Source: Neobacillus niacini
GTDB taxonomy: Bacteria; Bacillota; Bacilli; Bacillales; Cytobacillaceae
Assembly: GCF_000759675.1 (NCBI RefSeq)
Contig: NZ_BAWM01000020.1
Location: 339,855-403,854 of the forward strand
Direction: 5' to 3'
Length of the DNA stretch: 64,000 bases
Each line of letters starts with the position of its first letter. The first letter of the stretch is position 1. A program made the translations under genes and the position numbers. The notes beneath the pieces are model-generated. The model was not told the DNA's origin. It made no database searches and was given only the letters and a program-made list of their open reading frames with translations. Below are positions 1 to 7,861 of the stretch, in pieces.

Positions 1-177
1 GATATGTACTGTATTTTAATCAATCTTTTTTACAAACGGCCGAACATTATTTTACCCCCCCTTCAGAATCAAATTTGCTTTCTGCTTAATGGTAAGTGAT
101 AGATATTAATAGAGTGTAAATTTAATGTAAACATTCTGTAATATCGATATATTGATATTATGTTATAACAATATAAT

Positions 178-613
178 TCAAAAGTTAAATCCTGTGAAGA
201 CAGGATTTAACGAATATTCAAAATAACCCCAGTCCGTACCTTGAGGATAATATATTTCACCAGAATCTATTATATAAATTGTTCCACCCGGCACATCAAC
301 CGGTGGAGATGTAAAGTTGTTTCAGTTAATCCACTATTAGGATTGTCCAAATTGGATTTTGCAACTAGTGGAAGTTTTTCGCCAACTAGGCTATTAACAA
401 TCGAGCTGTTTACACGGTTGCAGCTGCATTATAGGCTGGATGGATACGATTATGATTGATGTCTGTTCCATCGCTATTTACATGATATCCATAAACACAA
501 TCTTTTGCTTTTCTTCCATGTATGATTTCATCACTTTCATTCATCTCTGGAGTAGAGAAGACAGCTAACTGATATTCGATCATTAAATAAAAAAGATATT
601 CAACATCATAATG
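178..613 (-). pseudogene. Decayed gene remnant, unrecognised family
   Basis: Read on the minus strand there is protein-like sequence broken into three frames. An open stretch from 613 ends at a TAA at 410-412, continues in a second frame (VNSSIVNSLVGEKLPLVAKS) to about 320, then in a third frame (VDVPGGTIYIIDSGEIYYPQ) to a TGA at 178-180. The composition and the motif YHVNSDGTDINHNRIHP look like a genuine secreted or carbohydrate-active protein, but I cannot assign a family. At least two frame disruptions and no start codon with a ribosome binding site mean it cannot make a full product. The hairpin at 184-211 lies at its 3' end. Confidence 0.5.
184..211 (-). terminator. Hairpin at 3' end of the remnant
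   Basis: An 11-bp perfect inverted repeat (gttaaatcctg / caggatttaac, 6-nt loop) is followed on the minus strand by a short T run. It fits the original terminator of the decayed gene. Confidence 0.5.
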
Positions 614-680
614 TTATGATAATTGAATACCCAAAAAAATATCTATTGCAATACATTTTCCAGAATTTTAGAATTTCTCT

Positions 681-1427
681 TTAAGTGGTCGAATTAACGT
701 CAATATAATAACGATAATAGTCTCCATTATAATAGCATTCTGTATATTCTGCAAAATCAACATCTTTACAAAAAGTTTTTTTTACCCGTTTTAGGACTGG
801 AGTATCTTCTGCAATATTTAATTCCCCTATTACTTCTTCCGTTGGCTTTACTGCTTCTAGATATTCTTTAATCTTCGAAATGTGAATACCTTTTTCATTT
901 AACATTTTGGATAACGAGCCATAATAATCCTTTGGGTCTGTTGGTAAAATAACAGTTGTTTTAATATACGTTTTAAAATAGACCATTACATTATCTTCGG
1001 TACCTCGTACCCGTCTTATCTCATATACATTTTCCCCTGCAGAAATATTTAATTGCTTCGCAACATGCTGGTCTGCTTGGACTATTGATATATTTGCTTT
1101 TAAAGTAGTTGCTTTTTTTCCTAGTTCATTCATTTCAAAGGTGAAGCCTCTAACATGCGTATAATAGTTATTTTTTTCTTCAAACTGCTCGTTTTGATCT
1201 AATACGAAAGTACCTGTCGGTCTTTTTCTAACTAAGTACTCTTCCCAAACTAATTCATTGATGGCTTCCCTAACAGTAATTCTACTGACGTCATAGGTTT
1301 TACAAAGCTCTAATTCAGAAGGGATTTTATCACCTGGATTCCAAACTTTGTTTTCGATTTTCTTCTTGATATCTTTCTTCACCTGAATATAGAGGGGTGC
1401 CGCCTCTTTACTTGTATCAAGTTTCAT
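681..1427 (-). CDS. GntR family regulator, HutC/UTRA subfamily
   Basis: This is a 248-residue transcription regulator. The N-terminal 70 residues form the winged helix typical of GntR (LYIQVKKDIKKKIENKVWNP, then PSELELC, VSRITVREAINEL). A UTRA ligand-binding domain follows, with the usual RxR at VYEIRRVRGTED and the C-terminal ECYYNGDYYRYYIDV. UTRA regulators usually sense sugars or sugar phosphates. An upstream TTG would add nine residues, but GGGAGG lies 12 nt before the ATG at 1427, which gives the normal family N-terminus. No intact catabolic gene is adjacent; the only nearby transport gene is the truncated GntP fragment at 2781-3170, so its target may be elsewhere or lost. Confidence 0.88.
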   Translation of the reverse strand: MKLDTSKEAAPLYIQVKKDIKKKIENKVWNPGDKIPSELELCKTYDVSRITVREAINELVWEEYLVRKRPTGTFVLDQNEQFEEKNNYYTHVRGFTFEMNELGKKATTLKANISIVQADQHVAKQLNISAGENVYEIRRVRGTEDNVMVYFKTYIKTTVILPTDPKDYYGSLSKMLNEKGIHISKIKEYLEAVKPTEEVIGELNIAEDTPVLKRVKKTFCKDVDFAEYTECYYNGDYYRYYIDVNSTT

Positions 1428-1682
1428 TTTCTGCAAATTCCTCCCAAACGTCAAATGCTTTTTACATTCTTTTCTTCCCTAATATACTATAAATTTCAGC
1501 TCTATTAAAATAAAGAGAAAGTGTCTCACTGAAAAATTCAGAAAGGCACTGTTGCAATTCTTTACTTATTATACGTAATTTTGAGCCTAACGCATTTGAA
1601 CACCTTTGCTTAGTAAGGATTGCTGCCTATTTCAGGAAAATTTAGTTTGGTTAGCTACATTAGTTTTCTTTTGAGTATTTGA

Positions 1683-1810
1683 TTAAAAAAACAATTTCAT
1701 CATTGGAGAGGTCACAATAGTTGTCACAAGTATTACGACGTCCTCATTGTTTTCGTCGCTGATAACATTGTAGCCATGAGGAATTAATTTGACTCCTTTT
1801 GTTTTTACAC
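1683..1810 (-). pseudogene. Possible short gene fragment
   Basis: About 40 codons on the minus strand between a TAA and a terminal TAA (1683-1685) read as plausible protein (KGVKLIPHGYNVISDENNED, then VVILVTTIVTSP). There is no start codon and no partner sequence upstream. It may be the tail of a lost gene. The family is not recognised and chance is possible. Confidence 0.25.
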
Positions 1811-1832
1811 AATTATATGGACTTAATCTTTT

Positions 1833-1970
1833 CCCAAGCTTGGTTTGGGCTTCATAAACCTTTCATGAGTACCATTTTCCCTTTTCCATGCTTAGTTTTG
1901 GCTTCATGAATCCTTCACGAGGTTCATTTCTTCTTACCCAAAGCTTTTTTTGAGTTTCATGAACTTTTTA
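1833..1970. repeat. Three imperfect direct repeats, period about 52 bp
   Basis: The anchor GCTT followed by a T/G run, TTCATGAA and a pyrimidine stretch recurs with GCTT at 1838, 1890 and 1943 (spacing 52 and 53). Each unit contains TTCATGAA or a near match. It occupies the roughly 740-bp gap between the GntR gene and the FMN reductase. Apart from the possible gene fragment at 1683-1810, I see no coding sequence in that gap. Confidence 0.6.
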
Positions 1971-1987
1971 ATTCTGAAATCAATCTC

Positions 1988-2022
1988 TTGACATTGAGAT
2001 AAATCTGTATTATATTTATCTC
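1988..2022 (+). promoter_or_regulatory. Promoter with overlapping palindromic operator
   Basis: TTGACA at 1988-1993 and TATATT at 2011-2016 are 17 bp apart, a good sigma-A promoter for the FMN reductase gene. A perfect 9-bp inverted repeat (GAGATAAAT 1996-2004, ATTTATCTC 2014-2022) covers the spacer and the -10. The sequence TATCTCGAA resembles, from memory, the operator of the quinone-sensing MarR-type repressor MhqR of B. subtilis. That assignment is inference. Confidence 0.55.
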
Positions 2023-2169
2023 GAATTAAAAATATTTTATTTAATAATGTTTTAATTCAAAACAAACGAAATTGAAAAACCTAAATAGATCAAAAAACAA
2101 CAGCAAGGGGTGCACAAAATGGGTTTTTTAAACAAATTATTTGGTAATTCACCTAAGGAGGAAGAAACA

Positions 2170-2718
2170 ATGACAAATCCAAAACTTAAGATTGGTATTA
2201 TTTTAGGAAGCACACGTCAAGGACGTGTAAGCCCACAAGTAGGCGAATGGGTTAAAGGTATTGCAGACCAACGCGGAGATGCAGACTACGAAATCGTGGA
2301 TATCGCGGATTTCAACCTGCCATTCTTAGGTACAACTGATGGAACAGAACCAGGAATCGCTGCTTGGAATCAAAAACTTGCTAGCTTAGATGGATTCGTA
2401 TTCGTTGTTCAAGAATACAACCACAGCATTACAGGCGCTTTAAAAAATGCTCTTGATTTTGCACGTGAAGCTTGGAATGACAAAGCTGCTGGTATCGTAA
2501 GCTATGGTTCAACAGGTGGAGCTCGTGCTGCTGAACACTTACGTGGAATCCTTGGCGAATTGAAAGTTGCTGACGTTCGCACACATCCAACATTGTCATT
2601 ATTCACAGACTTTGAAAACGGATCTGTATTCAAACCAGCTGATTTACACCAAACAAATATGAAAGCTATGCTTGACGAAGTAATCGCTTGGAGCGGCGCT
2701 TTAAAAACAATACGTTAA
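2170..2718 (+). CDS. NADPH-dependent FMN reductase / quinone reductase family
   Basis: This is a 182-residue flavodoxin-fold oxidoreductase of the NADPH_dep_FMN_red family, which reduces FMN, quinones or azo compounds with NAD(P)H in the cytoplasm. The FMN phosphate loop IILGSTRQGRVSP is at about residues 10-22, and the conserved EYNHSITGALKNALDF and SYGSTGGARAAEHLR follow. The ATG at 2170 has AAGGAGG 8 nt upstream and gives the usual family length. An in-frame ATG at 2119, with its own AGGGGTG, would add 17 residues starting MGFLNKLFG. The gene is monocistronic, with a palindrome over its promoter and a terminator after it, so repression relieved by electrophiles is plausible but unproven. 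Confidence 0.9.
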   Translation: MTNPKLKIGIILGSTRQGRVSPQVGEWVKGIADQRGDADYEIVDIADFNLPFLGTTDGTEPGIAAWNQKLASLDGFVFVVQEYNHSITGALKNALDFAREAWNDKAAGIVSYGSTGGARAAEHLRGILGELKVADVRTHPTLSLFTDFENGSVFKPADLHQTNMKAMLDEVIAWSGALKTIR

Positions 2719-2733
2719 TTCTCAATACAACAA

Positions 2734-2771
2734 AAAGTAACCCCCTATTTTAGGATAGTGGGTTACTTTTA
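2734..2771 (+). terminator. Rho-independent terminator
   Basis: AAAGTAACCC pairs with GGGTTACTTT around a short loop, and T-rich sequence follows. It closes the FMN reductase gene and abuts the truncated GntP fragment. Confidence 0.8.
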
Positions 2772-2780
2772 TCTTTTTAT

Positions 2781-3170
2781 GTAGAACTTGATCGTATAAA
2801 AGAAAAAGAATTTACAGAAGCAGAAATGCCAAGTTTTGCAGTTAGCTTACTTGCTCCATTAACACCTGCCATCATCATCACTGCTGCAACCATTCTGAAT
2901 TATTTCATAAAAGAAGGTTCTACCACTTATCAAATCGTCAACTTCTTCGGAAGTGCAGAAATCAGTATGAATGTAAACCCTGTATTAATGGTACTAGCAA
3001 CAGCTGCAGGTAGTAATACTATTACACATGTGAACGATGCTTCCTTCTGGTTATTCAAAGAGTACTTTGGATTATCGATTAAAGAAACCTTCAAAACATG
3101 GGGTCTTCTGTTATTCGTAAACTCCATTGTTGGTCTTGGAATTGTATTACTTCTAAGTTTATTTATTTAA
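2781..3170 (+). pseudogene. GntP-family gluconate permease, 5'-truncated
   Basis: Only the C-terminal 130 or so residues of a GntP/Ion-transporter family permease (usually about 440) remain. They cover the end of a loop ([19 protein letters not shown]) and the last membrane segments, including the family signature [19 protein letters not shown] and the tail [20 protein letters not shown]. The reading frame is open from about 2769, inside the previous terminator, with no start codon or ribosome binding site. About 300 N-terminal residues are missing, so a working transporter is not expected. The join to the FMN reductase terminator looks like a deletion end point. Confidence 0.8.
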
Positions 3171-3181
3171 TAAAAGAGTTG

Positions 3182-3217
3182 CGCCCCAGTCTATTTTTGA
3201 CTGGGGCGTATTTTTTT
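3182..3217 (+). terminator. Rho-independent terminator
   Basis: A perfect 10-bp stem (cgccccagtc 3182-3191, gactggggcg 3199-3208) is followed by a T run. It is the original terminator of the GntP gene. Confidence 0.9.
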
Positions 3218-3321
3218 GTCATTTGTGTTTTTTCCAATTTGTCCAAGCCTCCTTATTCTAATTGCATACCTTATTTTATAGAAAAAAAGTTTATATACTT
3301 TCTTGAAAGGAGATTAAACAA

Positions 3322-4383
3322 TTGCCAAAAGTTATGCATTTGAACCTTAGAGTTGACCCGACTCAATATATTCCTCAGATTCGGGAAGTACCTGACTATG
3401 GTCATATTCATTTGGTCAGACAGCCAAAGTATATGGTAAATCTGCCTCTACTCAATGAGCAGGTTCACTACCTCAGTGAAATTTTCTCACCAGAAGAATA
3501 TGTTAAAAAAAACAGGGTATCACTCATTCATGCCCATCATGGCCAATTAGGTTTATTATTACTTCCATTTAAAGAGGAAACCTCCCTGCCTCTCATAACC
3601 AGTTTCCGTGGTAGAGATGCAACCCTCGCCCATCAGCCTGTAGGCTATTTGGATGGAATGAAAATGCTTTTTGAACAAGGTGAGCGCTTTTTACCAGTTT
3701 GTCAGTATTTAGCGCAAAGAATTAATATGTGGGGATGTCCTGCCGATAAAATCAGAGTACTATATGGAGGGGTAGATCTTAGTCTTTTTCCATACAGAAC
3801 GCCAAATCTAGATGACTCACAAAACATCATTTCCATAGGAAGATTAGTAGAAAAGAAAGGCCATCATATCTTAATGCAGGCATTTGAAAAAATCAGAGAT
3901 AAATTTCCCAAAGCCACGCTTACGATTATCGGCGGAGGTGAACTGGAAGGGTATATTAAGTCGCTTGCCACGAAACTTAATTTAGGGCCTTCTTTTCGTC
4001 TATTAAATCATGTTCCAAAAAGTCAAATTCCAGAATTAATGGGACAAGCTGATTTATTTTGCGCACCAAGTTTAACTTCCTCCAAAGGAGATGTAGAAGG
4101 GATCCCGAATACAATAAAAGAGGCAATGGCAACCGGTATTCCCGTTCTCGCGACCAACCATGCTGGTATTCCAGAAATTATTACAAATAACCAAAATGGA
4201 ATATTAGTGCGGGAAAGCGATGTAGACCATCTTGCGCAAGCATTAGAATTTATGTTACTGAATCGACACCTATGGGAAAGTTATACCATTTCTGCACGTC
4301 AAAAAGTAGAACAACACTTTGACCAGAAAAAGCAGCTAATCTTGCAGGCGAGATATTATAATGAATTGTTAGGGGGATCATAA
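3322..4383 (+). CDS. Glycosyltransferase family 4 (GT-B fold)
   Basis: The 353-residue protein has the GT4 C-terminal domain: the nucleotide-sugar site ISIGRLVEKKGHHILMQAF at about residue 170, TIIGGGELEG, and the E-x7-E region EGIPNTIKEAMATGIPVLAT. It retains an N-terminal acceptor half with HAHHGQLGLLLLPF. It should move a sugar from a nucleotide donor to a glycan or lipid acceptor. The start is TTG at 3322 with GGAG 8 nt upstream; the next ATG is only four codons in. Its stop overlaps the kinase-like gene by one base, so the two are translationally coupled. CATACCTTA at 3265-3273 resembles a sporulation sigma-E/K -10, which is weak evidence. Donor and acceptor are unknown. Confidence 0.9.
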   Translation: MPKVMHLNLRVDPTQYIPQIREVPDYGHIHLVRQPKYMVNLPLLNEQVHYLSEIFSPEEYVKKNRVSLIHAHHGQLGLLLLPFKEETSLPLITSFRGRDATLAHQPVGYLDGMKMLFEQGERFLPVCQYLAQRINMWGCPADKIRVLYGGVDLSLFPYRTPNLDDSQNIISIGRLVEKKGHHILMQAFEKIRDKFPKATLTIIGGGELEGYIKSLATKLNLGPSFRLLNHVPKSQIPELMGQADLFCAPSLTSSKGDVEGIPNTIKEAMATGIPVLATNHAGIPEIITNNQNGILVRESDVDHLAQALEFMLLNRHLWESYTISARQKVEQHFDQKKQLILQARYYNELLGGS

Positions 4384-5723
4384 TGGCAGATTTTAAATCA
4401 ATTAGAGTAACCAAAGGTGTGAAAACCTTAGAAATTGATAATCCCACTAGCTTTCCTCTTATTGGAATGGGTGCACAAGGAGCTGTATTTAAACTTTCGG
4501 AGGAGCGATGTGTAAAAATTTATACGAATACTCTCCAAGCAAAAATGGAATTAGAAGCTCTGAAAGCTGGACAGCACTTAGAGTTTTTCCCACGATTATA
4601 TGAGTATGGTAAAAACTATATCGTCATGGAATACTTTAATGCTCCAACATTAAAGGAATACCTCCGGAACAGCACGTTCATCCCGGAATCCATTACGAAA
4701 AAACTCCTGTCTATGTTAAGCGAAATGAAAAAGGCGAAATTTACGATGGTCGATGCCCCGCTACGGCACATCTTCGTCCTTGAAAATGAAGAACTAAAAG
4801 TAATTGACCACGTAAATGCCTTCAAGCGGGTCCATCCTGTTCCGCTTAAATTATTAAGAGATTTAAACATCATCCTATTAAAAGAATCCTTCCTTTCCCA
4901 GGTAAGAAAATTAGAACCCAGGACATATGAAACATGGCAGAAATATTTTAATGAAAACAAAATGGACTATCGAAACATTCCCGTCTATTCGGGAGGAAAT
5001 GGCGAAGGAGTAAAAGTAGATAGCGCCATCTCGCAAACATTAATTGGAGCTGGGCACCAAGGGGCTGTCTATCGTATAGCAGAAGATAAATGCGTGAAGA
5101 TTTATGGAAAACCGGAACATTGTGCCCTGGAAAAAAAGGTTCTATTGTCTAATCAAAAACTATCATTTATTCCAAAGGTCCATGAAAAGGGTGAAAATTA
5201 TGTTGTAATGGAATATTTAGTTGGACCCGATCTAAACACCTTTCTAAAAAAACAAACTACACTTCCATTGAGCGTGACAGAACGCTTACTAAACATTCTA
5301 ACATCCCAGAAACAAGCAGGATTTAAACAGCTCGATGCCCCATTACGGCATGTTTTTGTCACCAACAAAGGGTTTAAAATGGTCGACCACGTGTACTCAT
5401 TCTCTCGCATACAAGAAAGACCACTAGAACTTTTTCAAAATCTTCATGAGAGAGGATTCCTAGAGGCTTTCCTAGAACAAGTAAAGGTTCTTGACCCTAA
5501 AACACACGCTGACTGGACAAAAAAACCGATTCCACTCACAGATGAAGAAGCACAGAAGGAGATAAAGAATATTCCCACTGAGTACAAAGGAAAAAGAGAC
5601 CACGGTCGTAAAAGAGGCGATCATCGTAAAAATGATCGTGACCATAAAAGAGGCCATTATCGAAAAAAAGAGCATGGTCATAACAAAGACAATCATAAAA
5701 AGAGATCTGGTAGAAGAAAATGA
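4383..5723 (+). CDS. Tandem kinase-like protein with basic His/Lys/Arg tail
   Basis: The 446 residues hold two copies of one kinase-like domain (about 24-185 and 215-380). Each has a glycine-rich loop (GMGAQGAVF; GAGHQGAVY), the VAIK-type lysine in CVKIY (K45, K239), a hinge (YIVMEY; YVVMEY) and a catalytic-loop equivalent DAPLRHIFV / DAPLRHVFV. In that loop the usual HRD-x4-N is reduced to Asp plus Arg-His, and DFG is replaced by DHV (D142, D335). Residues 401-446 are almost only K, R, H, D, G and N, like some spore-coat tails. It overlaps both neighbours by 1 and 4 bases, so it works with the glycosyltransferase and epimerase. It may be an atypical kinase or a pseudokinase; I know no characterised match with this arrangement. 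Confidence 0.8.
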   Translation: MADFKSIRVTKGVKTLEIDNPTSFPLIGMGAQGAVFKLSEERCVKIYTNTLQAKMELEALKAGQHLEFFPRLYEYGKNYIVMEYFNAPTLKEYLRNSTFIPESITKKLLSMLSEMKKAKFTMVDAPLRHIFVLENEELKVIDHVNAFKRVHPVPLKLLRDLNIILLKESFLSQVRKLEPRTYETWQKYFNENKMDYRNIPVYSGGNGEGVKVDSAISQTLIGAGHQGAVYRIAEDKCVKIYGKPEHCALEKKVLLSNQKLSFIPKVHEKGENYVVMEYLVGPDLNTFLKKQTTLPLSVTERLLNILTSQKQAGFKQLDAPLRHVFVTNKGFKMVDHVYSFSRIQERPLELFQNLHERGFLEAFLEQVKVLDPKTHADWTKKPIPLTDEEAQKEIKNIPTEYKGKRDHGRKRGDHRKNDRDHKRGHYRKKEHGHNKDNHKKRSGRRK

Positions 5724-6715
5724 ACATTTTAGTGACTGGTGCGGCAGGTTTTATTGGGTTCCATCTTTCTAAACGTTTGTTAGCTCACAATTATTCTGTA
5801 ATTGGAGTGGACAACCTTAATGGATATTACGATGTTCGTTTAAAGAAAGAACGGCTAAAGATATTAGAGAGTAATGAGAAGTTCCAATTTTATAAAGTAG
5901 ATTTAGTAAATCAAGAAGCATTAAACCAAATTTTTAAAAATCATTCTATCCCAATTGTGATCAATTTAGCTGCTCAAGCAGGAGTCCGTTATAGTCTTAC
6001 CCATCCACAATCCTATGTTCATTCAAATTTAGTAGGGTTTGTTAATATTCTAGAGGCATGCAGGCATTATCAAGTGGAGCACTTACTTTACGCTTCGTCT
6101 AGTTCCGTATATGGAGCAAATACAAAAATCCCCTTCTCAACCCAGGATTCCGTCGATCATCCCGTAAGTATCTATGCGGCAACCAAAAAAGCGAACGAAT
6201 TAATGGGCCACACTTATAGCCATTTATTTAATATCCCCACCACGGGTCTTCGTTTCTTTACTGTTTATGGTCCTTGGGGAAGACCGGATATGGCCTATTA
6301 TTCTTTTACAAAAGATATTATCGAAGGGAAAACGATAAAAGTATATAATAATGGCGATATGAGCAGAGACTTTACTTTTATCGATGATATTGTCGAAGGA
6401 ATCGTCAAATTACTTGATCATCCTCCTAAACCAGATACAAAAAGAAATCCATGCCCAAGCTCGAGTCATGCTCCCTACAAAATCTATAATATCGGTAACA
6501 ATAGCCCCGTCAGATTAATGGATTTTATTAACATTCTAGAAAATCTAATTGGCAAAAAAGCGAAATTAGAATTCGCCCCAATGCAGCCTGGAGACGTCAA
6601 AGAGACCTATGCGGATATTACCGATTTGCAGAATGATGCCGGATTCACTCCTGAAACTTCATTAGAAATTGGCTTAGGGCATTTCGTAGAATGGTATAAA
6701 AATTTTCATGATTAG
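5720..6715 (+). CDS. NAD-dependent epimerase, UDP-glucuronate 4-epimerase-like
   Basis: This is an extended SDR of 331 residues. The NAD-binding GxxGxxG is TGAAGFIG at residues 6-13. The stretch VDNLNGYYDVRLKKERL is typical of UDP-glucuronate 4-epimerases (CapI/LspL type), and the active site has SSSVYG plus YAATK (Tyr and Lys). RFFTVYGPWGRPDMA and the SRDFTFIDDIVEG block also match. The reaction would be UDP-GlcA to UDP-GalA. The ATG overlaps the kinase-like stop by four bases. It probably supplies the sugar used by the GT4 enzyme of the same operon. Confidence 0.88.
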   Translation: MNILVTGAAGFIGFHLSKRLLAHNYSVIGVDNLNGYYDVRLKKERLKILESNEKFQFYKVDLVNQEALNQIFKNHSIPIVINLAAQAGVRYSLTHPQSYVHSNLVGFVNILEACRHYQVEHLLYASSSSVYGANTKIPFSTQDSVDHPVSIYAATKKANELMGHTYSHLFNIPTTGLRFFTVYGPWGRPDMAYYSFTKDIIEGKTIKVYNNGDMSRDFTFIDDIVEGIVKLLDHPPKPDTKRNPCPSSSHAPYKIYNIGNNSPVRLMDFINILENLIGKKAKLEFAPMQPGDVKETYADITDLQNDAGFTPETSLEIGLGHFVEWYKNFHD

Positions 6716-6722
6716 CCAAATC

Positions 6723-6758
6723 GAATCCCTTCTATTTAATTGAGGGGATTCTTTTTAA
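6723..6758 (+). terminator. Rho-independent terminator
   Basis: GAATCCCT pairs with GGGGATTC (6744-6751), followed by a short T run. It ends the three-gene operon. Confidence 0.75.
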
Positions 6759-6770
6759 AGATATGAGCAA

Positions 6771-6902
6771 AAAATCGTACCAAATAACTTTATAACGCAT
6801 CCAAACAAACCTGGAAACTTCGTCTCACTCAAAGCAAGTGCTTGGGATGACGCAGGCAACAGCATTACCCAAGAAGTTATTAAAGCCTATGGACTGAAAT
6901 AA
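6771..6902 (+). pseudogene. C-terminal fragment of a subtilisin-like (S8) protease
   Basis: About 40 codons ending at a TAA (6900-6902) read PNKPGNFVSLKASAWDDAGN then SITQEVIKAYGLK, the typical end of a Bacillus S8 peptidase domain or its trailing segment. Nothing upstream continues it and the operon terminator lies just before it, so it is a relic left by deletion. Confidence 0.6.
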
Positions 6903-6915
6903 TGAAATAACCAAA

Positions 6916-6946
6916 AGAGATCGGTTTATTTAACCGGTCTCTTTTT
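6916..6946 (+). terminator. Terminator of the lost protease gene
   Basis: AGAGATCGGTT pairs with AACCGGTCTCT (one G-T) and TTTTT follows. Confidence 0.75.
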
Positions 6947-7020
6947 ATGCTACATAAAAGTGTAAAAAATATGGAAGCATATTACTGTACTGTTTTATAA
7001 ATCGTTAGGAGGTTGAACCT

Positions 7021-7737
7021 GTGCAGAGGAAAGCGATCTTTAAGATTCTGCTGATATTGATTTTTCTAACTGTAACATCTTTAGCCAATAGCGATCAGAG
7101 TAAAGACATTCAAGCATTCTCTACCCAGGTACTCCAGCAAGGCTCCTCTGGGGAAGACGTGATCGAGCTACAGTCGCGTCTTACTTATAATGGCTTTTAT
7201 AAGAGTAAGATAGATGGTGTTTTTGGTTGGAATACATACTGGGCAGTTCGGAATTTTCAAGATAAGTTCGGTCTTCCTGTCGATGGGATTGTAGGGGAAG
7301 AAACGAAGGCAAAGCTTGTGAAAGCAACAAAATATGAAAAGAAAGGCAATACAGGCACTACTGCCAATGTTCCTAACGGTTATAGTCAAAACGATATCCA
7401 ATTAATGGCGAACGCCGTATACGGAGAATCACGCGGGGAACCTTACATTGGTCAAGTTGCTGTTGCCGCCGTTATTTTAAACCGAGTCCAAAGTGTCTCT
7501 TTTCCTAATACGGTAGCAGGCGTTATCTATGAACCTGGAGCATTTACTGCTGTTGCCGATGGACAAATTAATTTAACACCTAATGAAACAGCAAAAAAAG
7601 CTGTATTGGATGCTGTAAATGGATGGGATCCAACTGGTAGTGCCATTTATTATTTTAATCCAGATACCGCAACAAGCAGTTGGATATGGAGCAGGCCCCA
7701 GATTAAAAAAATTGGAAAACATATATTTTGTAAATAA
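7021..7737 (+). CDS. sleB: Spore cortex-lytic enzyme, SleB type
   Basis: The 238-residue exported muramidase-like enzyme would cut spore cortex peptidoglycan during germination (lytic transglycosylase acting on muramic-delta-lactam cortex). A hydrophobic signal (about residues 6-22) precedes a PG_binding_1 domain (VLQQGSSGEDVIELQSRL to VGEETKAKLV) and a Hydrolase_2 catalytic domain. The catalytic Glu is in AVYGESRGE, and the C-terminus KIGKHIFCK is characteristic. The start is GTG with AGGAGG upstream. It is shorter than B. subtilis SleB (about 305) because the linker is brief. The usual partner ypeB is absent, so this may be an extra copy. CATATTA at 6978-6984 would suit a forespore sigma-G -10 (weak). 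Confidence 0.88.
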   Translation: MQRKAIFKILLILIFLTVTSLANSDQSKDIQAFSTQVLQQGSSGEDVIELQSRLTYNGFYKSKIDGVFGWNTYWAVRNFQDKFGLPVDGIVGEETKAKLVKATKYEKKGNTGTTANVPNGYSQNDIQLMANAVYGESRGEPYIGQVAVAAVILNRVQSVSFPNTVAGVIYEPGAFTAVADGQINLTPNETAKKAVLDAVNGWDPTGSAIYYFNPDTATSSWIWSRPQIKKIGKHIFCK

Positions 7738-7742
7738 AAACG

Positions 7743-7792
7743 AAAACTGTCATCTACAATTGGAATTTTCGTAGATGACAGTTTTTTTACAA
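7743..7792 (+). terminator. Rho-independent terminator
   Basis: A 15-bp stem (aaaactgtcatctac 7743-7757 with gtagatgacagtttt 7771-7785) precedes T-rich sequence. Confidence 0.9.
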
Positions 7793-7861
7793 CATCTATA
7801 CCATTTTCAACCAGAGTAAAATAGAAATTGAACACAGCAACATGATGCGTTCACCCATTTT

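Noticed and set aside
241..459. 72-residue plus-strand ORF
   Set aside because: It lies antisense to better protein-like sequence of a decayed gene and has no ribosome binding site or plausible composition.
1545..1557. IS6-family insertion sequence
   Set aside because: Only one 13-bp end-like match (GGCACTGTTGCAA) is present, with no transposase or partner end, so it is mentioned only as a possible scar.
5472..5727. Minus-strand ORFs under the kinase-like tail
   Set aside because: They arise from the Lys/Arg/His-rich codon bias of the plus-strand gene and show no ribosome binding site.
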